A DNA stretch of 64,000 nucleotides from positions 35,522 to 99,521 of the forward strand of contig CABXBH010000003.1 in the NCBI GenBank assembly GCA_902510415.1, written 5' to 3'. Under the pieces are notes generated by a model. The model did not search any database. It worked only from the letters and a program-made list of their open reading frames with translations, and was not told the origin of the DNA. Within the stretch, counting starts at the first letter, position 1, and every line of letters begins with the position of its first letter. A program made the position numbers and the translations under genes. Shown here piece after piece: positions 35,334-42,834 of this stretch. Source of the DNA: an uncultured Bacteroidota bacterium (GTDB taxonomy: Bacteria; Bacteroidota; Bacteroidia; Flavobacteriales; Flavobacteriaceae).

Positions 35334-36548
35334 ATGAAAAAGTATATTTATTTATTCTTATTTAGCGCACTAATTTTTTCATGCTCAGATAATTTTATCG
35401 ATAACCTCACAATAGAAGAACATATTCAATTAATCAAAAACCATGAAAGTAAAATTGAAATTAGTTTTGATGAGTTACCCGAAGTTTCTCAAAATCATAT
35501 AAATGAGCTAGAAAATAATATTACGGCTGATTTGATATTATACGCTGAAAGCATTGGCTATGAAATAAAACTTAGAAGGGAGTCCAGAAATTTGATTTCT
35601 CTTTTAAATATGCTTTACATATACTTTGACGAAAATGGCGAATTACTTTTTGATGAAAATTATGACGAAGACAATGACGGAGATTACGATATTTTTGATG
35701 AATGGGATAACTACATGTGTTTTGATATTCAGTTCCCTATATCGATAACTATGCCTAACGGTTCTCAAATTTCTATAGGAAATGAAGAGGAGTTATATGA
35801 GGCAATTGAAGAATATTATGAATCTAGTGATGAATATGACGGTGTGCCAGACATCAATTTTCCTATAAATATTATTTTCTTTTTCGAGAATGAAAATGGA
35901 AACGAAGATGAAGAAGTAATCGGAATTAATAGCTATGAAGAGCTTGAAATGTATTTTGATGTGTGTCCTGATGAGAATGGGTGGGATGATGAAAATTGGT
36001 TTGATATTGATTGTGTTGATCTTGTTTATCCGATTTCAATAGAAAATCCTGATGGAGAAATTCTTTCAGTTGAAAGCGAATATGAACTGCACGAGTATAT
36101 TGATCAATACTATCAAAATTGTAATAGTAATGACTGTGGAGATTTTTCATTAGTATACCCCTTAACTGTTGAGTATTATTCTGAAGCTAATGATCAAACT
36201 CAGATTTTGACGATAAATTCAGAAGAAGAGTTGCAAGAGCTTTTAGATGAGCATTGTTACAATGATGACGGTGAAGACGGACTTGATACATGTGGTGAAA
36301 TAGTTTACCCAATAACAGTAGAAGCTCCAAACGGTGATCAATTTACAGGAAATAGCGAAGAAGAAATAATGTCATTCATGGAAGAATGGTCTTCAAATAA
36401 TTGTAATACAATGGAGTGTGATACAGATTTTGAATTGGTTTTTCCAATTACAATGGAATTTGAAGATGAGCAAGGTGATATAATTGTAATGACAATACAG
36501 TCAGAGGTTATGCTAGAGGAAATAAATGCTCAGTACTGTGAAGATTAA
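35334..36548 (+). CDS. Acidic lipoprotein with about six FP-I/V repeats
   Basis: 404 residues from the ATG at 35334, where the lipoprotein signal starts (Cys17 in IFSC); an earlier in-frame ATG at 35292 would add 14 residues before it. After a helical region ending near 115 come about six imperfect repeats of ~45-60 residues. Each opens with a Cys-D/E-h-x-(F/Y)P(I/L)xh strand (FPISITMPNGS, FPINIIFFFEN, YPISIENPDGE, YPLTVEYYSEA, YPITVEAPNGD, FPITMEFEDEQ) and continues to an acidic helix (EEELYEAIEEYY, YEELEMYF, EYELHEYIDQYY, EEELQELLDEH, EEEIMSFMEEW, EVMLEEINAQY). Very acidic overall, so probably calcium-binding or surface-exposed (inference). The next gene starts 3 nt later. Confidence 0.75.
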   Translation: MKKYIYLFLFSALIFSCSDNFIDNLTIEEHIQLIKNHESKIEISFDELPEVSQNHINELENNITADLILYAESIGYEIKLRRESRNLISLLNMLYIYFDENGELLFDENYDEDNDGDYDIFDEWDNYMCFDIQFPISITMPNGSQISIGNEEELYEAIEEYYESSDEYDGVPDINFPINIIFFFENENGNEDEEVIGINSYEELEMYFDVCPDENGWDDENWFDIDCVDLVYPISIENPDGEILSVESEYELHEYIDQYYQNCNSNDCGDFSLVYPLTVEYYSEANDQTQILTINSEEELQELLDEHCYNDDGEDGLDTCGEIVYPITVEAPNGDQFTGNSEEEIMSFMEEWSSNNCNTMECDTDFELVFPITMEFEDEQGDIIVMTIQSEVMLEEINAQYCED

Positions 36549-36551
36549 AAA

Positions 36552-36776
36552 ATGGAAAAGCTAATTCTACTACTATTTATTCCACTTGTCTTTGCTTGTA
36601 GTGATGATGAAGATGCTCCTAATATGTGTGTTGATGAATCATTAATAAGCTCGGATATAGCTTGTCCTGAAGTTATTGATCCTGTTTGTGGTTGTGATGG
36701 TAACACATATAATAATAGTTGTGAGGCTTTTAATTGGTATGGTGTAATTGCATATGCTGATGGCCCATGTAATTAA
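36552..36776 (+). CDS. Kazal-like lipoprotein (first of two paralogues)
   Basis: 74 residues, lipoprotein signal with Cys16 (VFAC). The core CPEVIDPVCGCDGNTYNNSCEA is a Kazal-type motif (CxxxxxPVCGxDGxTYxNxC), characteristic of serine-protease inhibitors and follistatin-like modules. Inhibition is therefore plausible, although bacterial lipoproteins of this kind are not all inhibitors. 65% or so of the residues match the paralogue at 54633, and the first ~35 nt are nearly identical to the heads of other genes in the 54-62 kb array. Confidence 0.85.
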   Translation: MEKLILLLFIPLVFACSDDEDAPNMCVDESLISSDIACPEVIDPVCGCDGNTYNNSCEAFNWYGVIAYADGPCN

Positions 36777-36788
36777 AAAAATATTTAA

Positions 36789-37253
36789 ATGAAGACATTA
36801 AATTTTAATTGGAAAATAATGGCTATGGTAATGATTCCTGTTGCTATTATTATGCTAATTTTTGGTAATGATCAAAATTCTAAAGCAAATATGGAAGATA
36901 AAGTTTATAAAATATTAACTCATGATGAATGGAAAGTTTCGAAGGAAAAAGGATTTATTCTAACCGATCTAGATACAAAAGATGGTTTTATTCATCTGTC
37001 TACTGCAAAGCAATTAGCGGGAACTTTATTTTATTATTTTGAAGATTATGAGACCTTAATATTAGTCCAATTTAACTCAAATGAACTTGGTAAAGAATTA
37101 GTTTTTGAAGACCCTATCCCTAAAGGAAATAGAAATGGTAAATTTCCTCATTTTTATTCAAAATTAGATGTCGAAAAAATCTCAAACTATTGGGAAATTA
37201 AAAGAGGTTCATTTAACCTTCCTGAAGAAGTAATTTTAAATCAAGAGAACTAA
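36789..37253 (+). CDS. DUF952 protein with an N-terminal hydrophobic segment
   Basis: 154 residues. VYKILTHDEWKVSKEKGFILTDL, DGFIHLSTAKQLAGTLFYYF, LVQFNSNELG and FPHFYSKL match the DUF952 family, found in cytoplasm and with an ADP-ribosyltransferase-like fold. Unusual here is a preceding membrane segment MAMVMIPVAIIMLIFG, making this an anchored or exported version. Stops 1 nt before the convergent FMO gene. Confidence 0.85.
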   Translation: MKTLNFNWKIMAMVMIPVAIIMLIFGNDQNSKANMEDKVYKILTHDEWKVSKEKGFILTDLDTKDGFIHLSTAKQLAGTLFYYFEDYETLILVQFNSNELGKELVFEDPIPKGNRNGKFPHFYSKLDVEKISNYWEIKRGSFNLPEEVILNQEN

Positions 37254-38696
37254 TTATTTAAATGTTAGATATCGGTCTTTAATTTTATTAATTCTAAGCA
37301 TTTTATAATCTAGAAAATAATTTTGATACAATTTCCAAGGCAAGCTAGAACCTTGTTTAGGAAACATGTGAGAAGACCTATGAATATATCCTGAATTTAA
37401 ATTAAGTAGAGGAGAAATATTCATCTTTTCGTCCAATGTATTAGGTGTAAAATATTTGTATTTTTTCTTTTCCATAAACTTAAAAAGTCTACTAGCGTAC
37501 TCACTTGTTAGATCACTTTTTAAAGTCCAAGAAGCGTTAGTATAACCAGCAAAAAAAATACAATTTGGTAATCCACTAAGCATTAAACCTTTATAGGTTA
37601 CCGCATTTGATGAATCATATGGGTTATTATCAATACTAATCTCAGACCCTCCAAAAGCCAAAAGTTTTAAGCCCGTTGCGCTTATAATTATATCAGCTTC
37701 TAAATTTTTACCTGATTTAAGTTTTAATCCCTTTTCAGTAAATGAATCTATATTATCAGTTATTATATTTGCTTTACCATGTCTTATCGCTTTGAATAAA
37801 TCTCCGTCAGGAGCTACACAAAATCTTTGATCCCAAGGTTTATAATTTGGTTCAAAATGAGGTTTAGCTGGAAAAGAGCCTAGTTGTTTTTGAGCAGATT
37901 TTACTAATAATTTTTTCATATAATTAGGCCATATTTTACAGGCTTGAAAAAATAAAATCTGAACAAAAATATTTTTAAATCTAATCAGTTTATGTGCAGT
38001 TTTTTTAGAGAAATACTTTTTTAAGAGTTTAGCATACTTATCACTATTAGGGAAAGCTCCCACATAAGTAGGCGATCTTTGAAGCATAGTAATTTCAGAA
38101 GTTTTATCTGCCATTTCTGGAACTATAGTTACTGCTGTTGCACCACTGCCTATAACAACGACCTTTTTATTTTTATAATCTAAATTATCAGGCCAATGTT
38201 GAGGATGGATAATGATTCCTTTAAAATCATTGATTCCTTTGTAATTTGGTGTATAACCTTTGTCATAATTATAATATCCTGTACAAGAAAACAAAAAACG
38301 AGAATAATATATTTCCTTTTTATCAAACCTATCTATGGTAGTAACAGCCCATAATTTTTTTTGAGTGTCAAAATTTGATTTTAAAACTTTTGTTTGATAT
38401 TTGATATGGTCATTTATTTTATATTCTTCGGCTGCTTCACATAGATATTTTAATATATTAGGGGCGTCGGCAAAAGATTTTGGATTATCCCAAGTTTTAA
38501 AAGAAAATCCAAAAGTATACATATCTGAATCAGACCTTATTCCAGGATATTTGAAAAGACTCCAAGTTCCACCAATTTCATGTCTAGCTTCCAAAATTTT
38601 ATAGGATTTTTCAGGATTTTTTCTCTGCAAATGGCATGCAGCACCAACTCCGGATAAACCAGCCCCAATTATGATAATGTCAGTGTAATTATTCAA
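37254..38696 (-). CDS. Flavin-containing monooxygenase (FMO/BVMO-like)
   Basis: 480 residues. FAD motif IIIGAGLSGVGAACHLQ at the N-terminus, GGTWSLFKYPGIRSDSDMYTFGF typical of FMO-like Baeyer-Villiger enzymes, then the FxGxxxH-type region as KGIIIHPQHWPDN and the NADPH motif VVIGSGATAVTIVPEMA near 180. Substrate cannot be told. Cytoplasmic. Confidence 0.93.
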   Translation of the reverse strand: MNNYTDIIIIGAGLSGVGAACHLQRKNPEKSYKILEARHEIGGTWSLFKYPGIRSDSDMYTFGFSFKTWDNPKSFADAPNILKYLCEAAEEYKINDHIKYQTKVLKSNFDTQKKLWAVTTIDRFDKKEIYYSRFLFSCTGYYNYDKGYTPNYKGINDFKGIIIHPQHWPDNLDYKNKKVVVIGSGATAVTIVPEMADKTSEITMLQRSPTYVGAFPNSDKYAKLLKKYFSKKTAHKLIRFKNIFVQILFFQACKIWPNYMKKLLVKSAQKQLGSFPAKPHFEPNYKPWDQRFCVAPDGDLFKAIRHGKANIITDNIDSFTEKGLKLKSGKNLEADIIISATGLKLLAFGGSEISIDNNPYDSSNAVTYKGLMLSGLPNCIFFAGYTNASWTLKSDLTSEYASRLFKFMEKKKYKYFTPNTLDEKMNISPLLNLNSGYIHRSSHMFPKQGSSLPWKLYQNYFLDYKMLRINKIKDRYLTFK

Positions 38697-38748
38697 GTTA
38701 TTATTTTCATTATGGTTCGTATTATCTTCAATGGTTAAATCTATATAA

Positions 38749-38844
38749 TTATTTCTTTATATAGTTTTTATAGAAAGAATATAGAATTGCATAAATAATA
38801 AGCACAATCCACAGATATATAAAAACATCATTTTTATAACCCAT
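38749..38844 (-). CDS. Possible 31-residue membrane peptide
   Basis: MGYKNDVFIYLWIVLIIYAILYSFYKNYIKK: a single hydrophobic helix with a basic tail, read on the minus strand 52 nt upstream of the FMO start. Gene-like in composition and orientation, but too short to prove. Confidence 0.35.
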   Translation of the reverse strand: MGYKNDVFIYLWIVLIIYAILYSFYKNYIKK

Positions 38845-38954
38845 AATTGGTTAATTTTAGAATAGTTAGTTGTTACAATTTAATAAAAATTAAATAATTA
38901 GATATTTCTTATGATTTACTAAATTTGTTTTATAATCCGATAATAATATTTATA

Positions 38955-39374
38955 ATGAAAAGAAAAGTAAATGCAATTTGGAAAGGAGATGGGCCTACAG
39001 GAAGTGGCGTTTTAAATGCTCAAAGTGGTGCATTTGATAATATGCCTTATAGTTTTAAAACCCGATTTGAAAATGATAACGGAATACTTGGGACAAACCC
39101 TGAGGAACTTATTGCTGCAGCACTTGCAGGTTGTTTTAATATGAAATTAAGTTTTCTGTTAAACGATGCAAATTTTAATCCTGATGAATTAAATACAGAT
39201 GCTATTTTAACTTTTGAAAATGGTAAAATAATATCAATAAATTTAAATTTAAGTGGTAAAGTACAAGAAATAACCCACGAGAAATTCATTGAATTAGCAA
39301 ATGAAGCCAAAAATAATTGCCCGATTTCGGGTGTTTTAAATTGTCCGATTTCATTAAGTGCATCTTTAATCTAA
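38955..39374 (+). CDS. OsmC family peroxidase-like protein
   Basis: 139 residues from the ATG at 38955 (MKRKVNAIWKGDGPTGSG); an in-frame ATG 30 nt earlier is less likely. OsmC/Ohr features: GTNPEELIAAALAGCFNM with the first redox Cys and NNCPISGVLNCPI with the second. Reduces hydroperoxides in characterised members. Its stop overlaps the next start by 1 nt. Confidence 0.93.
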   Translation: MKRKVNAIWKGDGPTGSGVLNAQSGAFDNMPYSFKTRFENDNGILGTNPEELIAAALAGCFNMKLSFLLNDANFNPDELNTDAILTFENGKIISINLNLSGKVQEITHEKFIELANEAKNNCPISGVLNCPISLSASLI

Positions 39375-39511
39375 TGAATAGCATGAACAAAATAATCAAT
39401 AAATTAATCAATGTTTGTGTTATATTAATTGTGTACGGATTATTCTTTGATATTAAATTCAATAATAAATTCATTCAAAAAGAAATAAGAATTCATTTAA
39501 TACAACTATGA
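39374..39511 (+). CDS. Small hypothetical membrane protein, 45 residues
   Basis: Starts within the TAATG formed with the osmC stop and ends with a TGA overlapping the next start (ATGA at 39508). It has one hydrophobic helix, INKLINVCVILIVYGLFF, then a basic tail. The overlaps at both ends are the main evidence for a real gene. Confidence 0.55.
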   Translation: MNSMNKIINKLINVCVILIVYGLFFDIKFNNKFIQKEIRIHLIQL

Positions 39512-39936
39512 AAAATATTAGATATCCATTAATCCTGATAAGTATTGCTCTTTGTATTTCTGGAATAAGGTGGTTAATTAACCCTGAGCCTTGGATGCTA
39601 GATCAGGTTGCAAATGAAGAGCGACTAAAAATGACTTTTGCAGAACTTTTTATAATTGAAGGCAATTCAACTTTAGGTGCATATTTAACCCAAATCTATC
39701 GGTTTTTAGGTCTCTATGTTTTAGGGATTGGGAGTATACTTCTTTCTTTCTCTGATACAAAATTCTTAAGCATACTTAGTTTTAGAAACAGATATTTAGT
39801 TATCCTTGGAATTCTATTAGTTTCAAATCTAGCATTAGCATATATGTGGATATCTTCTTCTCATTTTATATATATAATGTGGTTAGCGATAGCGCTATAC
39901 CTTTACAGCTTATATCATCACATTAAGATGAAATAA
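39508..39936 (+). CDS. Hypothetical four-helix membrane protein
   Basis: 142 residues with hydrophobic segments at the N-terminus (YPLILISIALCISGIRWL), FLGLYVLGIGSILLSFS, YLVILGILLVSNLALAYMW and FIYIMWLAIALYLYSLY. The arrangement resembles the DUF4345-type membrane family, but the match is not conclusive. Coupled by ATGA overlap to the preceding small gene. Confidence 0.7.
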   Translation: MKNIRYPLILISIALCISGIRWLINPEPWMLDQVANEERLKMTFAELFIIEGNSTLGAYLTQIYRFLGLYVLGIGSILLSFSDTKFLSILSFRNRYLVILGILLVSNLALAYMWISSSHFIYIMWLAIALYLYSLYHHIKMK

Positions 39937-39951
39937 AATATTTAAAAACTA

Positions 39952-41838
39952 CTATTGATTGGTTTGGAAATTATGGATTTGAAGTTGAGAAGCAAAAAAC
40001 TCATAAATCATTACCATTGCTAAAGTGTCAAGTTCACAATATTTTAATAGAGATTGTTTAATTATTTCTCTTTCGGCAGAGGACATTTCAACGTATTGAA
40101 TTTTTGCATAAGCTATTAAAGCATCTCCACCATTATTTAGCTTATTAATCATGCCTATTGGGTTATTAACTTCTGAGTAATCTGGATTTGGTAACGAATC
40201 GTAGGGGTCTATATAGCCCTCCATAATCCATCTATGCTCATTAGAGAAATTTAAAGATGTTAAATTAATTTGGCCAATAGGTTTTGAGTATTTTTTCTTT
40301 ACATATTCACAAATTTTAATAATTGTAGGAAGAACAACTTTTATTGAATTAGAGCCTTTCATATATGGATGGTAAAAATATTTTTTTACTAAATCCCACA
40401 TATCAATCATATCTCTATCACCCTTCCTTACTAACTTATTGTTTTCCTTTTTATTTGTAATAGATATTATAAAATCCATTAATTCCGTTTTATCTACTTC
40501 ATCTGAATCTATTAACTGATCGTATATTGCATTTAAAATTGAATTTTCATGGGTGGCATATTTAAAAATAGATCCTCTATCAGAATCTAAATCCTGTTTT
40601 AATTTTCTGACAAAATCATAGTTTGGGAATTTACCTGGTTCTGCATTTATATACTCTGACTTATGCTCAATTGTTCCATCAGAAAATATTATATGGTGAG
40701 AATACTGAAATGCTATTTGTTCATAAGGATGTCTTCCTTTTGTAAAAGGAAGTGCAGATGTACAAGTTTCAAAATCAATAAAATGCAACGGAAATTTCCA
40801 TTGCAGCATATTTTCTTTTAAATTCTCAACATCTAAATAGAAATCTACTTTTTCATTTAAACTTTGTTGTACTCTTTTCTTGATTTGGAGCCATTGTCTG
40901 TTTTGTACAGTTAGGTGAGTATCACAAGTGTCTTGGAAATCTTGATGATGAAGCTCGTCTAAAAAAAATATATTTGATTTAAATAATTTTTTTTGTTTTT
41001 TGAAATTCCATAGTTCATAAATATTTGGTCGCAGATAATCACTTATATTAAATTGTTGCATCCAACAATCTCTACAGACATGACCATTATAGTGCTCCCA
41101 ATTAATTTCATTTTCATTAACATAAAGTTCTGTAAAATTTTTAACTACCTGATTAAAAGGCAATCCATGAATCTTATGAAAATCTTTTAAGATAATATCA
41201 TTAATTAATTGGGTAAGATTTACTTCCTCCATAATTGGGTCGCCAATTTCTGCTATCGAATTAACTTTTACATCAATTCCCGTTCTCGTATTTTTACTAG
41301 TCATTTGGAATAATTGATTTAAACCATCAACACTAGCTTTCTTTGATTTATCAGCTAACATCAAATATGATTCTACTTCATAATCTGGAAAACATTTTTG
41401 AACAACACTTGTTTGAAAAGCTAAATCAAATAAATAAGGCTTCCATTCACGTCTTATAGATCCATTGGTATTGGTAAAAATTTTTTTCTCTGATGAATCA
41501 AATGATTTTGCCTTAACTTCAATTACCTTTATTAGATTACCAGACTTAACTAAAATGTCTGTTTTAACAAAAAGATTGTCATTTAAAAAAGCTGCTTCAT
41601 ATATTACACATTCACCTTTTTTAAGCAGCTCATTTGTTTTACTAACGGCAAGATGATTAGAGCCATTAATCAAAATACCATCTTTAAAATGAAGTCTAGA
41701 TAATTCCTCAGCCTGAAAACCTCCATCTGCTAATGCAGATAAAAAGTCATTTGATTTATCAGATGATTTGTAATCAGAAGTTAATTTTATTGGGCATTCT
41801 ATCCCCTTTTTAAAATTAGTTTTAGTTAAATATTTCAC
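39952..41838 (-). CDS. DUF2779 protein: Cas4-like PD-(D/E)XK half and DEDD-exonuclease-like half
   Basis: 628 residues from the GTG at 41838, giving an N-terminus KYLTKTNFKKGIECP that matches DUF2779 relatives; that GTG overlaps the stop of the small upstream gene. A GTG 18 nt earlier is possible. The first ~270 residues look like a Cas4/RecB-type nuclease: one Cys in IECPIKL, FVKTDILVKSGNLIKVIEVKAKS (D…ExK), and CRDC near 255, so an Fe-S cluster is plausible. The second half carries FIDFETC (DxE), KYATHENSIL and YCELDTLAMV, the pattern of a DnaQ-like exonuclease. Nuclease activity is inferred. Next to other accessory nuclease/ATPase genes. Confidence 0.85.
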   Translation of the reverse strand: MKYLTKTNFKKGIECPIKLTSDYKSSDKSNDFLSALADGGFQAEELSRLHFKDGILINGSNHLAVSKTNELLKKGECVIYEAAFLNDNLFVKTDILVKSGNLIKVIEVKAKSFDSSEKKIFTNTNGSIRREWKPYLFDLAFQTSVVQKCFPDYEVESYLMLADKSKKASVDGLNQLFQMTSKNTRTGIDVKVNSIAEIGDPIMEEVNLTQLINDIILKDFHKIHGLPFNQVVKNFTELYVNENEINWEHYNGHVCRDCWMQQFNISDYLRPNIYELWNFKKQKKLFKSNIFFLDELHHQDFQDTCDTHLTVQNRQWLQIKKRVQQSLNEKVDFYLDVENLKENMLQWKFPLHFIDFETCTSALPFTKGRHPYEQIAFQYSHHIIFSDGTIEHKSEYINAEPGKFPNYDFVRKLKQDLDSDRGSIFKYATHENSILNAIYDQLIDSDEVDKTELMDFIISITNKKENNKLVRKGDRDMIDMWDLVKKYFYHPYMKGSNSIKVVLPTIIKICEYVKKKYSKPIGQINLTSLNFSNEHRWIMEGYIDPYDSLPNPDYSEVNNPIGMINKLNNGGDALIAYAKIQYVEMSSAEREIIKQSLLKYCELDTLAMVMIYEFFASQLQIHNFQTNQ

Positions 41839-41987
41839 TCCGATAATTTCTCCCACTCATTCCAAACTTTTCCCAAAGAATTTCTAAATGCCTCAACATT
41901 TACTTGGGTTTCTTCTAGCTCATCTACCAAACCTTCAATTGTATCTAATCTAGATTCAATTGCATATATTAAATCTTCTTTACTCAT
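41835..41987 (-). CDS. Small helical protein coupled to the DUF2779 gene
   Basis: 50 residues, minus strand, starting 73 nt from the divergent 42061 gene. The sequence is acidic and helical with a heptad-like pattern (YAIESRLDTIEGLVDELEE, then FRNSLGKVWNEWEKLSE). Its TGA overlaps the GTG start of the DUF2779 gene (GTGA), strong evidence for coupling and for both start choices. No family recognised; a small partner or regulator of the nuclease is possible. Confidence 0.65.
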   Translation of the reverse strand: MSKEDLIYAIESRLDTIEGLVDELEETQVNVEAFRNSLGKVWNEWEKLSE

Positions 41988-42060
41988 AATTATAATATTT
42001 TATTTATTAACTTAAAATACAAATTAATTTGATACCTAAATTAACTTAAAAGTTACAATT

Positions 42061-42789
42061 ATGATTGATAAAATTATAGATGCTGTTAATGATTTTTTTT
42101 CGTCAGTTACATTTAATCCAAAAGTATTTGTTGATAATAAAAAGGAGGAAGCTTATTACAATGAGGCTAACCTTCAACACGATCTTTCCTTATATCTAAA
42201 ACAAAAATTCCAAGAAAAAATTGAACTTAGACTTGAATATCCTGTAAATAAGTTACTAAAGAATGATAAAATAATATTATCTAAAAAAGAAATAGATATA
42301 ATCATAAAATTGAATAAGGGCCAAGTGGAGGTAAATAATGAATTTTTAATTATAGAATTAAAATTTCCCAAATATAATGCAGGAATGCCATTGGCGCTAT
42401 TACATGCCCTAAATGATATTCAGTTTTGTGAACAAATAAAAGAATCAAATAATTCTAAAAATATTAAACTCCATTTTGCAACCATATTTCTAACAGATAA
42501 TAAAAGGAAATGGACTAAAAGAGAACATATTTATAAGATATTTAAATTAGATAAGGACATGACCAATGTGCAGTTTACATTACCTAAAGAAATTATATTT
42601 ATAAATTCGATTGAAACTTTAAGAAAAGGGGTCAAAAAAATAAAAAAAAGAATAACAACAGATAGTGGAGATTTAGACTATGAAAATTGGGTAACCGATA
42701 ATAAAGATATAATTAAGTTGAAATCTGAACACGAAATAAAGTGGGAAATAATTGATAACAAATGGCTATACTACATATGTAAATTTTAA
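42061..42789 (+). CDS. PD-(D/E)XK nuclease-like hypothetical protein
   Basis: 242 residues. NEANLQHDLSLYLKQKF near 40 supplies the conserved Glu of the first helix. KKEIDIIIKLNKG near 80 and FLIIELKFPKYNAG near 102 give the D…ExK active site. The rest is basic helical/strand with a C-terminal IKWEIIDNKWLYYICKF. The arrangement fits a restriction-endonuclease-like fold of unknown specificity. No methyltransferase neighbours, so it is not an ordinary R-M pair. Divergent from the DUF2779 unit and convergent with the giant ATPase gene. Confidence 0.7.
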   Translation: MIDKIIDAVNDFFSSVTFNPKVFVDNKKEEAYYNEANLQHDLSLYLKQKFQEKIELRLEYPVNKLLKNDKIILSKKEIDIIIKLNKGQVEVNNEFLIIELKFPKYNAGMPLALLHALNDIQFCEQIKESNNSKNIKLHFATIFLTDNKRKWTKREHIYKIFKLDKDMTNVQFTLPKEIIFINSIETLRKGVKKIKKRITTDSGDLDYENWVTDNKDIIKLKSEHEIKWEIIDNKWLYYICKF

Positions 42790-42834
42790 TTTTAATATCT
42801 TCCATAATGTGAGATATTTAAATAATGTGTTATA

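Noticed and set aside
39952-41856. DUF2779 start at 41856
   Set aside because: That GTG would place six extra residues before KYLTKTNFKKG; the GTG at 41838 overlaps the upstream stop and matches relatives better.
42061-42789. Type II restriction endonuclease
   Set aside because: The PD-(D/E)XK pattern fits, but no DNA methyltransferase is nearby, so a restriction-modification pair is unsupported.
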